NCBI RefSeq assembly: GCF_002980575.1
Contig: NZ_PVBS01000001.1
Span: forward strand, 62,001 to 126,000
Direction: 5' to 3'
DNA from: Sphingobacterium gobiense
Lineage (GTDB): Bacteria; Bacteroidota; Bacteroidia; Sphingobacteriales; Sphingobacteriaceae
Length of the DNA: 64,000 nt
Shown in pieces: positions 7,780 through 15,425 of this stretch (position 1 is the stretch's first letter; each line of letters starts with the position of its first letter). Below the pieces are notes generated by a model. That model was not told the DNA's origin. It was given only the letters and a program-made list of their open reading frames with translations, and searched no databases. The translations under genes and the position numbers were made by a program.

Positions 7780-8743
7780 AGAGCGTGTAGGTTTTTAACA
7801 GATGTCCATCGTACTGATCGGATAGGGAAGTCGCATCTCCCTCGTCAATCATCAAAGCATAAATAATCTGTTGATATTTTTTCGCTACGGCTTTTTGATA
7901 AAATTCATTAACTAATACTAATCCTAGACCCCGATATAGTCGTTTGGGACTACGGGCAAGTGTTTTGATGATTAAGGTTTTGCCAGCTCGGTTGAAAAGA
8001 TCATCTGTGCCCAGCAGAACGCCAACAATTTCACCCTCATGTTCCGCAATTTGGACAAACTCGGGTTTCAATACAGATTGCAACGGTAGGTATTTTTCTA
8101 AAAAAGACGATTCGCTTATCGGACTGTACAGAAAGTTCTGTTTAAAAGAGTCGTGTAAAAACGGGTATAGCTTTTTTAAGTCAGCCACGTAATTGTCCTT
8201 ATCTAATCCCCGAATGATAACCCCATCACGAAGCAACCTGCTTTTTAACTTGTCAATTTTTTCATTTTGTCGTGGAGCAACGGTGGCTATGGCCGAATAA
8301 TAATGCGCTAACGGCTTGAAGCCTATTGATTTCCACTGCATGGCATAGTAAGGTTCGTGCTTCATCTCCATAAAGAATAAGGGTTTTTGGGGATGGTCAT
8401 GAAAGCGGTAGTTTTCCCAGGTAGAACCGTTCATTGGACCGATAAGAAAATCTACGCCTTGCTCTATAGCTCGTTTTTCGATGTTCTGAAACAGTTTATG
8501 TACCGCCTCTTCGTTTTCCTGTGCCTCGTATGCACCCACTAGGGCAACATTTCTATCTTTATATGAAATACTCTTATTGATGTACAAAACGGCTTTTGCG
8601 AGATAAACATCTTGCTGTTTTACCGCGATGCCTGTATAGTAATGATCGGTGGGCATACGTTCATTCCTCTGCGATACATTTATTTGGGCAAATGTGTCGG
8701 ATTGTTCTTTGGTATAGATTTCGATGACCATTAGATTATCCAT
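7763..8743 (-). CDS. GNAT-fold acetyltransferase-like protein
   Basis: 326 residues. The C-terminal half has the GNAT pattern: a strand with I-A-E-H-E-G-E-I-V-G-V-L-L-G, then R-L-Y-R-G-L-G-L-V-L-V-N-E-F, which fits the acyl-CoA pyrophosphate loop (R/Q-x-x-G-x-G/A). The N-terminal half may be a second, degenerate GNAT fold; it contains G-P-M-N-G-S-T-W-E-N-Y-R-F, a motif seen in uncharacterised GNAT proteins. It could acylate an amine in the product of the operon. It overlaps its neighbours by 13 and 17 bases, which suggests translational coupling. The function assignment rests on fold only. Confidence 0.65.
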   Translation of the reverse strand: MDNLMVIEIYTKEQSDTFAQINVSQRNERMPTDHYYTGIAVKQQDVYLAKAVLYINKSISYKDRNVALVGAYEAQENEEAVHKLFQNIEKRAIEQGVDFLIGPMNGSTWENYRFHDHPQKPLFFMEMKHEPYYAMQWKSIGFKPLAHYYSAIATVAPRQNEKIDKLKSRLLRDGVIIRGLDKDNYVADLKKLYPFLHDSFKQNFLYSPISESSFLEKYLPLQSVLKPEFVQIAEHEGEIVGVLLGTDDLFNRAGKTLIIKTLARSPKRLYRGLGLVLVNEFYQKAVAKKYQQIIYALMIDEGDATSLSDQYDGHLLKTYTLYGKAI

Positions 8744-9411
8744 GATTGTGTCAATAACATACTCGCTATGACTGTAAACGGAATCGACACGTTATCGTAG
8801 CCGTCACGGCTAACAGCTTCGGCAATAGTAGACCATAATGCTATAAATGCGAAAGCGAATACCTTACCCGTATTCATGTCTGATAAATACAGGTATCGCC
8901 AACTGATGACAGCAATCAAAAAGGCGCTGATAAAGAAGGCTAAGGACCCTGTTGCGGTTTTCGTAGCTCCAGCTATTCGATAATAACCCCACGGCCATTT
9001 TTTACCGCACAATGCAGCCAAAGGATCGCTAATAGCGAGTACCATAATGGGAAGATAATAATAGATATATTGATAGCCTTGATGGCTGTATGCAAGGTAG
9101 CAACCATAAACAGCTACTGGATAAGCTAGGCTACCTACCGATTTGCGGTCGATTGCGTTGATAGATTTTAGCAGGTGGAAGCGTAGCGAACAGATTAGTA
9201 TTACTGCAAATGAAGCACATAATAACAGTACCCACCAATGATTGTCCAGTAGTACAGGGAAAAGTAAGGCCAGCAGTCCGGTACCGAGATGCACAAACTT
9301 TCTTGTCAACTCGACTTTTACTTTCAGGACGTGATACAAGAACTCTCCGAGTGCAAAGAGTACGAGATAACATCCTGCGAGGATAAGTGTATTTTTTAAG
9401 TTTGTTTCCAT
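8731..9411 (-). CDS. Phytol/dolichol kinase-like membrane protein (VTE5/SEC59/DGK1 family)
   Basis: A 226-residue protein with about six to seven membrane segments. Family hallmarks are L-T-R-K-F-V-H-L-G-T-G near residue 35, D-P-L-A-A-L-C-G-K near 132, and T-K-T-A-T-G-S-L-A-F-F near 150. Characterised members phosphorylate phytol, farnesol, dolichol or diacylglycerol using CTP. In this operon a prenyl alcohol or lipid alcohol is a plausible acceptor. The ATG overlaps the upstream stop as TAATG. The family call is good; the substrate is inferred. Confidence 0.75.
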   Translation of the reverse strand: METNLKNTLILAGCYLVLFALGEFLYHVLKVKVELTRKFVHLGTGLLALLFPVLLDNHWWVLLLCASFAVILICSLRFHLLKSINAIDRKSVGSLAYPVAVYGCYLAYSHQGYQYIYYYLPIMVLAISDPLAALCGKKWPWGYYRIAGATKTATGSLAFFISAFLIAVISWRYLYLSDMNTGKVFAFAFIALWSTIAEAVSRDGYDNVSIPFTVIASMLLTQSWII

Positions 9412-10496
9412 TACTTTTCTTCCACGATAAATTGATTGTAAAAGAAGCCGTTGTCATCCGCTGTCAGTTGCTGGGACAATTTGCTCAGATAGCGTACTTC
9501 GGACGGAAAAATACCGGAGATACGGCGTGGCACCATCAAATTCCAGTAGCCTATTCTGCCACCGTCAGCTAATAGCTGTATCAGTTTTTCCGCCGTTTCC
9601 GTAAAGAGGCTTTTATCCATGTATTCGAATATATTGGATAAATTCATGCTATCAAATTGTCCATAGTCTCGGGCTACCTGCTCGGCAAATCCTTGACGGA
9701 TAACCAAGCTGTCCAAATTGCCTTTTATTTTATGATAAGATTCCGGTTGCAGATAATGGGGCAATAGTTCGCCGAAATTCCCTGTTAGGTTATAACGCAA
9801 TATCGGATTTTGTTGGGCACCGACTTTTTTCAGCTGTTTTTCAGCTTTCTTGAAAATGTAAGAAGAAACGTCTATCCCTACTTCTTTTAGGAACTGCGGA
9901 TCACGCCCCCATTTCCCCATGACCAAACGGCTAAAAAAGATATTGAAGAATAAACGCCAACGCCAGCTATTCCACTTTTTGTGGTAAAACTGGACTTGTT
10001 CCAATTCGTTCTTTGGTGCCAACAATTGCTCAACCCGTCCTTTACTGTGGATGAAAGGCAACACGCGTTTAGCAAACAGCTGAAAATACCGCTCGAATTT
10101 CCCTTGATGTATGATACCTCGGGTTATCGTATCGGTATGTCGTTCCCAATATTGACGCACATCAGCGGTTAATTCCTGTTTTAACTGTTGGAATAGTTTC
10201 AGTCTGTATGCTCCCGCCTGAAAACCTAGAAAAACAAGTACATCGTCATAATCCAAAGAACGGATAGCAGCTTTCTTCAATTCTACGAGATACAGTTGCG
10301 TCAGATTTACGTCTACAGCGACAACCAGTTCGGGATCAGTAATAAGCATAGAAAAGCTATTGTCCCCGGCGGAAGCGATGGATAAAATTTTCGAACCGCT
10401 TTTAGGCACCAATCCTTGGAGCAGTATTTCCGGATCTTCCCAACAATTGGCGTAGCGGATAATGCTAAAATCAACTCTTTTTTCCAGATTACCCAT
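9411..10496 (-). CDS. BtaA-like SAM-dependent 3-amino-3-carboxypropyl transferase (DUF3419)
   Basis: 361 residues from the ATG at 10496. A longer frame reaches 10580 but lies inside the upstream gene. Diagnostic motifs are Y-A-N-C-W-E-D-P-E near residue 14 and S-I-A-S-A-G-D-N-S-F near 37 (SAM-binding loop), then A-V-D-V-N-L-T-Q-L-Y-L-V-E-L-K. These match DUF3419, the family of BtaA. BtaA moves the 3-amino-3-carboxypropyl group of SAM to the free hydroxyl of diacylglycerol in betaine lipid synthesis. No BtaB-like N-methyltransferase is adjacent, so the product here may stay unmethylated or be modified by the GNAT. The start overlaps the dikinase stop by eight bases. Confidence 0.82.
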   Translation of the reverse strand: MGNLEKRVDFSIIRYANCWEDPEILLQGLVPKSGSKILSIASAGDNSFSMLITDPELVVAVDVNLTQLYLVELKKAAIRSLDYDDVLVFLGFQAGAYRLKLFQQLKQELTADVRQYWERHTDTITRGIIHQGKFERYFQLFAKRVLPFIHSKGRVEQLLAPKNELEQVQFYHKKWNSWRWRLFFNIFFSRLVMGKWGRDPQFLKEVGIDVSSYIFKKAEKQLKKVGAQQNPILRYNLTGNFGELLPHYLQPESYHKIKGNLDSLVIRQGFAEQVARDYGQFDSMNLSNIFEYMDKSLFTETAEKLIQLLADGGRIGYWNLMVPRRISGIFPSEVRYLSKLSQQLTADDNGFFYNQFIVEEK

Positions 10497-13125
10497 GCTG
10501 GTGACGTTCTTGTTCTTCTTCCAAAATCTTGATTTCACCTGTACTTCCATCCATCTCGATCCAATCGCCTGTTTTAACACGGGACAATAAACCTGCTACA
10601 CTGACAATACAGGGAATCCCCATTTCCCGGGAAACGATCGCCGAATGACTCAGAAGGCTGCCACGTTCCACAATGATGGCTCCGGCGTTGGGAAAAAGCG
10701 TTACCCATCCGGGGTCGGTACTGGTCGTCACCAGAATATCGCCATCCAAGGAGTTGATTTCGTTTGGATGATGTACGACACGGGCTCTCGCTTTGACCTG
10801 TCCCGGACAGCAACCAATTCCTTTTAGGTCGCTGTCGGCTATTTCTATCTTGCTTTTGCTGTAAAAATCATTACTTTGGTACACAACGCCGTAAGTATCA
10901 ATGCGTTCGGACGTCATAGGCATCTGCTGAAAGTGCTCGTGCTCTTCCTTGCGCACGGCAACGAGTGATTTTAGGTCGGTTGTTAAGCTCCGCCCTTCGA
11001 TATAGGCAAAAATTTCTTCTTTGCTCAAAAAGAAGATATCACGATCAAATTCCAGTATATCTTCCTCGTAGAACCGCTTACCGATATAGGTGAAAATCTC
11101 CCGTACAATCCCAAAACCTCTGGTTCGTTCATAGCGTAGGTTTTCGCGCGCACTCACCAAATCCCGGGTACGATGCAGTGTTTTTTTGAAAATCCATTTT
11201 CGGAACGGTTTATGTCGCAACGCCTTTTTCATAACGGCTTCTGCGTCTGTCCGGAGCTTTTCCTCGATTTGATTTGAAGTTTTAGCTGTTGTGATGCCGG
11301 ACTCGACGTACGATTTCAGCACCTGTACAAATCGCGATGGATCTTGCGTATAGGAAATGGTTTCCAACTTTAATTCCCCAACACATCGCTCCCCAAAATC
11401 TGTGATGTATTGTTCAATCATCTGTTTTGTTTTCTTGCTTTCGGGGAGATGGTCGTATAGCAAGAACTGCCAGATATCCTCGGGCGTTTCGCGGAGGAAT
11501 ACTTGTTTTAAATAGGGTGTATCTGAAATATAGGTCGCCATCTCGACACTGCGGTGGATTGGTTGTGTAGAGATGATGTCCGCACTACCACATAACAGAT
11601 CATTGTGTATATTCGGGTGATTTTCTTTTGTATATTCTTCACAACGTTTTTTGAGCAAACCAAACCATATCATCGCAAAAAAATCATTGAGTAGCGGTGC
11701 TTTCCACTGATGAAGAAGTGTCCGTTCGAAATGCAGGTATAAATTCATCAATTCGTTGGCGTCCTTGGATTGAAAATCTATTCTTTTGTACTTGTCGATA
11801 GTGCGGTCCAATAAATTTTTAAACGCTATCCGCTGTTTGGGCAAGCTTCTGAAATGTCCATACATTTTTACGATCATTTTCAAAATACGTCTCCATGCTT
11901 TTCCTTTTGGCAATAGATAACTTTCGGGAATATCGAAGCTCTCTTTAACGCCCATCATTTGCTCCATGAAACGTGCATTTAGACTGTATCCTGGTAACAT
12001 CGCCAATAAATGATACCAGGAGCGTAAATTGTAATATACCCGACCGTTGATGAACCCGAGCATATTCGCAAATACACGTGGATGGCGATGGATTGTTTGT
12101 TCGTCCACGCCCAATATGGATACAAATATTTTGTAGGCGGTTTTGTATGATTGGCTAATAAACGAAAAGGTCAACGGCGTGGTTACGCCGGGATAAGACT
12201 CAACGATATTACTGTTATCCCATACAACGTATTCGCTGGTCGGATCGGGTAATTTGGAGAGTCCCGTTATGGGGCGGGTCTGTAAGATATACAGGTTTTC
12301 GCCCTGGACAGCAAACTCTACGTCTTGGTACAACCCAAAGGATTTCCTTAGCTTCTCCAATAGTTCGTCCAGTTGCCAAAGGATTTCGTCAGCAACCGCT
12401 TGGTCATTTTGATTGATTCTTGGAACGTCTACCAATACGGTTCCACCTGCACCCCTCGCGTTGAACACCATTTTCTGTTTTTTGCGGACAGTCTGCCGAT
12501 CGATAAGTCTGTTGGTGATGATATAGTGATCTGCTTCCAGCTCACCGGATACCAAACCCTCGCCCACACCAAATACAGCCGATATAAGTTTCTCTTTCCG
12601 GTGTCCATTGACGGGATTTATGCCAAAAGCGACTCCCGCAGCATCCGCATCAACCATCTCCTGTACAATAACGCCGATACCCAGACTTGGGCCGAGATGG
12701 TTTGCCTGTCGGTAAGAACGCACACGTTCTGAAAAAACGGAGCGCCAGACATCCTTTATGCGCTCCAATACCTGCTCCTTTTTTACGTACAGATAGCTTT
12801 CAAATTGTCCGGCAAAAGAATGTTGCCGTCCATCTTCGTCCAACGCAGAAGAACGTACTGCCAAATAGGTGACGTCAGCGAATAATTCGTTTAATTCGGC
12901 GTGTACGACAGGCGGGAAGACGTATCGGTCGATAGCATGCAATACATCTTTTGTATGCTCGATGGAGGATACATGTTTGAAAACTTCGGCGAGAAAATCA
13001 GCGGGTAATACGGCCCATTTCGGAACATGCACGCCTGACTGACCTAATTTCAATAGATTTTTGGCTTTACCGCCTATCGCCGGATGTTCTATATATTGAT
13101 ATTGATTACCTTGAATAAAAATCAT
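10489..13125 (-). CDS. PEP synthase/rifampin phosphotransferase-like dikinase
   Basis: 878 residues. The N-terminal ATP-grasp (PPDK-N) domain carries V-R-S-S-A-L-D-E-D and S-F-A-G-Q-F-E-S near residues 105-130. The C-terminal phosphohistidine domain has G-S-L-L-S-H-S-A-I-V-S-R-E-M-G-I-P with the catalytic His at about 827. The PEP/pyruvate-binding TIM barrel of true PEP synthase, which follows the His domain there, is absent. Instead a helical region of about 450 residues lies between the two domains. This order and length match rifampin phosphotransferase, in which ATP phosphorylates a His that passes the phosphate to a substrate hydroxyl held by the middle domain. Here the acceptor is probably a pathway intermediate. 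Confidence 0.8.
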   Translation of the reverse strand: MIFIQGNQYQYIEHPAIGGKAKNLLKLGQSGVHVPKWAVLPADFLAEVFKHVSSIEHTKDVLHAIDRYVFPPVVHAELNELFADVTYLAVRSSALDEDGRQHSFAGQFESYLYVKKEQVLERIKDVWRSVFSERVRSYRQANHLGPSLGIGVIVQEMVDADAAGVAFGINPVNGHRKEKLISAVFGVGEGLVSGELEADHYIITNRLIDRQTVRKKQKMVFNARGAGGTVLVDVPRINQNDQAVADEILWQLDELLEKLRKSFGLYQDVEFAVQGENLYILQTRPITGLSKLPDPTSEYVVWDNSNIVESYPGVTTPLTFSFISQSYKTAYKIFVSILGVDEQTIHRHPRVFANMLGFINGRVYYNLRSWYHLLAMLPGYSLNARFMEQMMGVKESFDIPESYLLPKGKAWRRILKMIVKMYGHFRSLPKQRIAFKNLLDRTIDKYKRIDFQSKDANELMNLYLHFERTLLHQWKAPLLNDFFAMIWFGLLKKRCEEYTKENHPNIHNDLLCGSADIISTQPIHRSVEMATYISDTPYLKQVFLRETPEDIWQFLLYDHLPESKKTKQMIEQYITDFGERCVGELKLETISYTQDPSRFVQVLKSYVESGITTAKTSNQIEEKLRTDAEAVMKKALRHKPFRKWIFKKTLHRTRDLVSARENLRYERTRGFGIVREIFTYIGKRFYEEDILEFDRDIFFLSKEEIFAYIEGRSLTTDLKSLVAVRKEEHEHFQQMPMTSERIDTYGVVYQSNDFYSKSKIEIADSDLKGIGCCPGQVKARARVVHHPNEINSLDGDILVTTSTDPGWVTLFPNAGAIIVERGSLLSHSAIVSREMGIPCIVSVAGLLSRVKTGDWIEMDGSTGEIKILEEEQERHQHG

Positions 13126-13152
13126 TTGTTTCTTCTTCTTAAATAAGGGTTG

Positions 13153-14115
13153 TTATCCAAACAAGCGTTCTAGCATCGGCACACCGCCCAAGCTTAGATA
13201 CATCGCGATTGTCCATCCTGCCGAAGTCAATTCAATTGCTTTTGCACGCTTACTTGACCTGTTGTTCATAAACAGAACAGCCGGAATACAACTCCATATA
13301 AATATAGCGGTTAAAATGATATAAGCAAGTATACCGTATCCGGCATAATACGATGCAGCTATACTTAACAGCCACGTAACTAACAAAATAAATATCCATA
13401 ATCCTGTCGCTTTTTTAGCACCAAGCATATACGAATAGGTTTCTACGCCAACTTTTTCATCAGATGGATTTCTTATTTTCCGACCAATTTCGAGCACGAT
13501 GCCGTTCATAAAAGAAACCGCAAAAAAGAACAGCAGTCCTTTTGGTGCATCAACACCTGCCAACAACCAATCCAGCCCGCTGGCGTAGATATCAATCAGT
13601 GGAATAATCAGCATGTGCGACGTCACGTACCAAAAGGGACGCTTCTTCAGCCAATCTGCTACAAAAAACTCTTTGCCCATCAAACAGAGGTAAAAAATTA
13701 CAATTCCATAAATAATTAGCATTTTGGGAAAGAAAATAAGATTGATGGCGATTTGCGCTAAGAACAGTACGATACCCACTGATCGCAATTCTTGAAGAGA
13801 AATTAACCCACGTGGAACAGGTAATTCCTTACGGTACATCGCATCTTCTTTGGCGTCCTTGAACTCGTCGAATATCCTAACGAGTAGAAAGAGTGTGACT
13901 GTTGTAAATACGCCTACAAAAAAATGCTGCCAGGAGATGAACCCAACCGCATCTCTTGAAATCCTGGAATAGGCTATTGCGGAAAAACTAAAGGCACTGA
14001 TCATCATCCCGTGCGCCAACAGGGGGAAACGCTCGCGTTGATATATCCACAAACGCTTTAGGAAAGAAGCGTTGTTTTCTTCTGGATTGCTGTATCCATT
14101 TTGTTGTGTTTTCAT
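13153..14115 (-). CDS. UbiA-family prenyltransferase
   Basis: A 320-residue integral membrane protein with about eight to nine helices. The first Asp-rich motif is R-I-F-D-E-F-K-D-A-K-E-D (D83, D87, D91), followed by R-K-E-L-P-V-P-R-G-L-I-S, a standard UbiA loop. A second, weaker motif is G-R-K-I-R-N-P-S-D-E near residue 213. UbiA enzymes move a prenyl chain from its diphosphate to an aromatic ring or to prenylglycerol phosphate (DGGGP synthase in archaeal lipids). The acceptor cannot be told from sequence. It lies nine bases after the CdsA-like gene and 27 bases before the dikinase. Confidence 0.85.
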   Translation of the reverse strand: MKTQQNGYSNPEENNASFLKRLWIYQRERFPLLAHGMMISAFSFSAIAYSRISRDAVGFISWQHFFVGVFTTVTLFLLVRIFDEFKDAKEDAMYRKELPVPRGLISLQELRSVGIVLFLAQIAINLIFFPKMLIIYGIVIFYLCLMGKEFFVADWLKKRPFWYVTSHMLIIPLIDIYASGLDWLLAGVDAPKGLLFFFAVSFMNGIVLEIGRKIRNPSDEKVGVETYSYMLGAKKATGLWIFILLVTWLLSIAASYYAGYGILAYIILTAIFIWSCIPAVLFMNNRSSKRAKAIELTSAGWTIAMYLSLGGVPMLERLFG

Positions 14116-14124
14116 CCTAAAATT

Positions 14125-14835
14125 TTACAAATAAACCAACCAAAAAACTGCTCCGGCAAAAATGAAACTGTCAAATCTATCCAATACACCACCATGTCCG
14201 GGGATAAGGTTACTATAATCTTTTAAATTACACCGACGTTTGTACCAAGAAGCAAGGGCATCACCTACGAACGCCGCTGTACAGACGATTAATGGTGAAA
14301 ATCCTATCGCATATCCAGGCATATTCAGCCACTGTATCACGAACCATCCCGTCGCGATTCCCATGGCATACCCACCAACAACACCTGCTATAGTTTTGTC
14401 CGGACTGATTTTGGGCAGCACTTTTTTCTTTCCAAAAAGCTGTCCTGTAATTTGGGCAAATCCATCAAATGTAAAGACGATAGTATAAACGTATAATATC
14501 CGTTCTAACGCGACTTGACTAGAAAATTGATAAAAGCTAAAAGCTAAGGCCATATAAGACAGGATGGATAGTCCTAAAAACAATATTCCCCGGTTCGACG
14601 AACGCCAGCCCGTAATGATTTCGTATGTCCCAATGATGAGTAATACAATCGCCAGATAATGCATGATTCCATATTGGATACAACAAACGGTTATGCTGAC
14701 AGCGAGGAGGTAGAAGATATACTTAACCCAACGTGCTTTCCGTTGCTCAGCATTACTCTTCCTGTTGAGTATGAATATCGCTATCCCACCGATAGTGAAA
14801 AATATGACGATTATATAGAATAATGTCCAAAACAT
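14125..14835 (-). CDS. CdsA/CarS-like CTP-dependent phosphatidate cytidylyltransferase
   Basis: A 236-residue membrane protein with about seven helices. The C-terminal signature P-G-H-G-G-V-L-D-R-F-D-S is the CdsA catalytic motif (D-R-x-D). K-I-S-P-D-K-T-I-A-G and A-F-V-G-D-A-L-A-S-W-Y-K-R lie upstream, as the family requires. It should convert a lipid phosphate plus CTP into a CDP-lipid. With a UbiA gene on one side and a CDP-alcohol phosphotransferase on the other, it would supply the CDP-lipid for a dedicated head-group reaction rather than serve general phospholipid synthesis. Whether the lipid is acyl or prenyl is unknown. Confidence 0.88.
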   Translation of the reverse strand: MFWTLFYIIVIFFTIGGIAIFILNRKSNAEQRKARWVKYIFYLLAVSITVCCIQYGIMHYLAIVLLIIGTYEIITGWRSSNRGILFLGLSILSYMALAFSFYQFSSQVALERILYVYTIVFTFDGFAQITGQLFGKKKVLPKISPDKTIAGVVGGYAMGIATGWFVIQWLNMPGYAIGFSPLIVCTAAFVGDALASWYKRRCNLKDYSNLIPGHGGVLDRFDSFIFAGAVFWLVYL

Positions 14836-14841
14836 AATCTA

Positions 14842-15420
14842 TTATATTTTTTGTCGAAAGACGAAGAATACACTCTTTAGATTGGAACGTAGCTTGGGTA
14901 GTGATACAACCAAGAGCAATTCCTCCAGATAAGATAAGCAGCTGACGACCAACATGAAATAAAAATAGGGCTTCCAAAATCCGAAAAGGAAAAAGGTAAA
15001 TATAAATATGCCTTGGACATAGCCAATGGCTTTGCTCGACCACAGGTGAAAGCTAGGGAAACGTCCAAACCGGAATAAAGCTAACAACTGTGGAAACAAC
15101 CATAAACCTATCAATAACATAAATTCCAATTTATATTCTTTTACAAAATCCTGTTCCAGTACAATCATGCCTGCAAAAGCCATGATATAAGTTCCGATAT
15201 CTGCTAAAGAATCTAGTCTTGCGCCCAGTTCGGTCTGCAGCTTGAAAGTGCGGGCAATCAGACCATCCAAAATATCCGTAATCAGATTAAGGGATAGGAG
15301 GGCGATGAACAAATTTTTATCTCCGCTAACAATAGCGTATATAATAAATGGTAACGCCAAGATGCGGTAAGCAGACAGTGCATTAGGCACATTCCAGATA
15401 TTTTCCTTTTTGGTTGCCAT
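14842..15420 (-). CDS. CDP-alcohol phosphatidyltransferase
   Basis: 192 residues from the ATG at 15420. The frame extends back to 15525, but that part runs through the end of the HMG-CoA reductase gene. The complete family motif D-x2-D-G-x2-A-R-x8-G-x3-D-x3-D is at residues 49-74 (D49, D52, G53, A56, R57, G66, D70, D74). It is followed by several membrane helices. It should join a CDP-linked lipid to an alcohol, such as an inositol phosphate, glycerol phosphate or serine, in the inner membrane. It starts five bases after the reductase stop. The partner alcohol is not predictable from sequence. Confidence 0.88.
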   Translation of the reverse strand: MATKKENIWNVPNALSAYRILALPFIIYAIVSGDKNLFIALLSLNLITDILDGLIARTFKLQTELGARLDSLADIGTYIMAFAGMIVLEQDFVKEYKLEFMLLIGLWLFPQLLALFRFGRFPSFHLWSSKAIGYVQGIFIFTFFLFGFWKPYFYFMLVVSCLSYLEELLLVVSLPKLRSNLKSVFFVFRQKI

Positions 15421-15425
15421 GGCTT

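Noticed and set aside
10496-10580. Longer N-terminus for the BtaA-like protein
   Set aside because: These 28 residues are the out-of-frame reading of the dikinase end; the ATG at 10496 begins the conserved domain.
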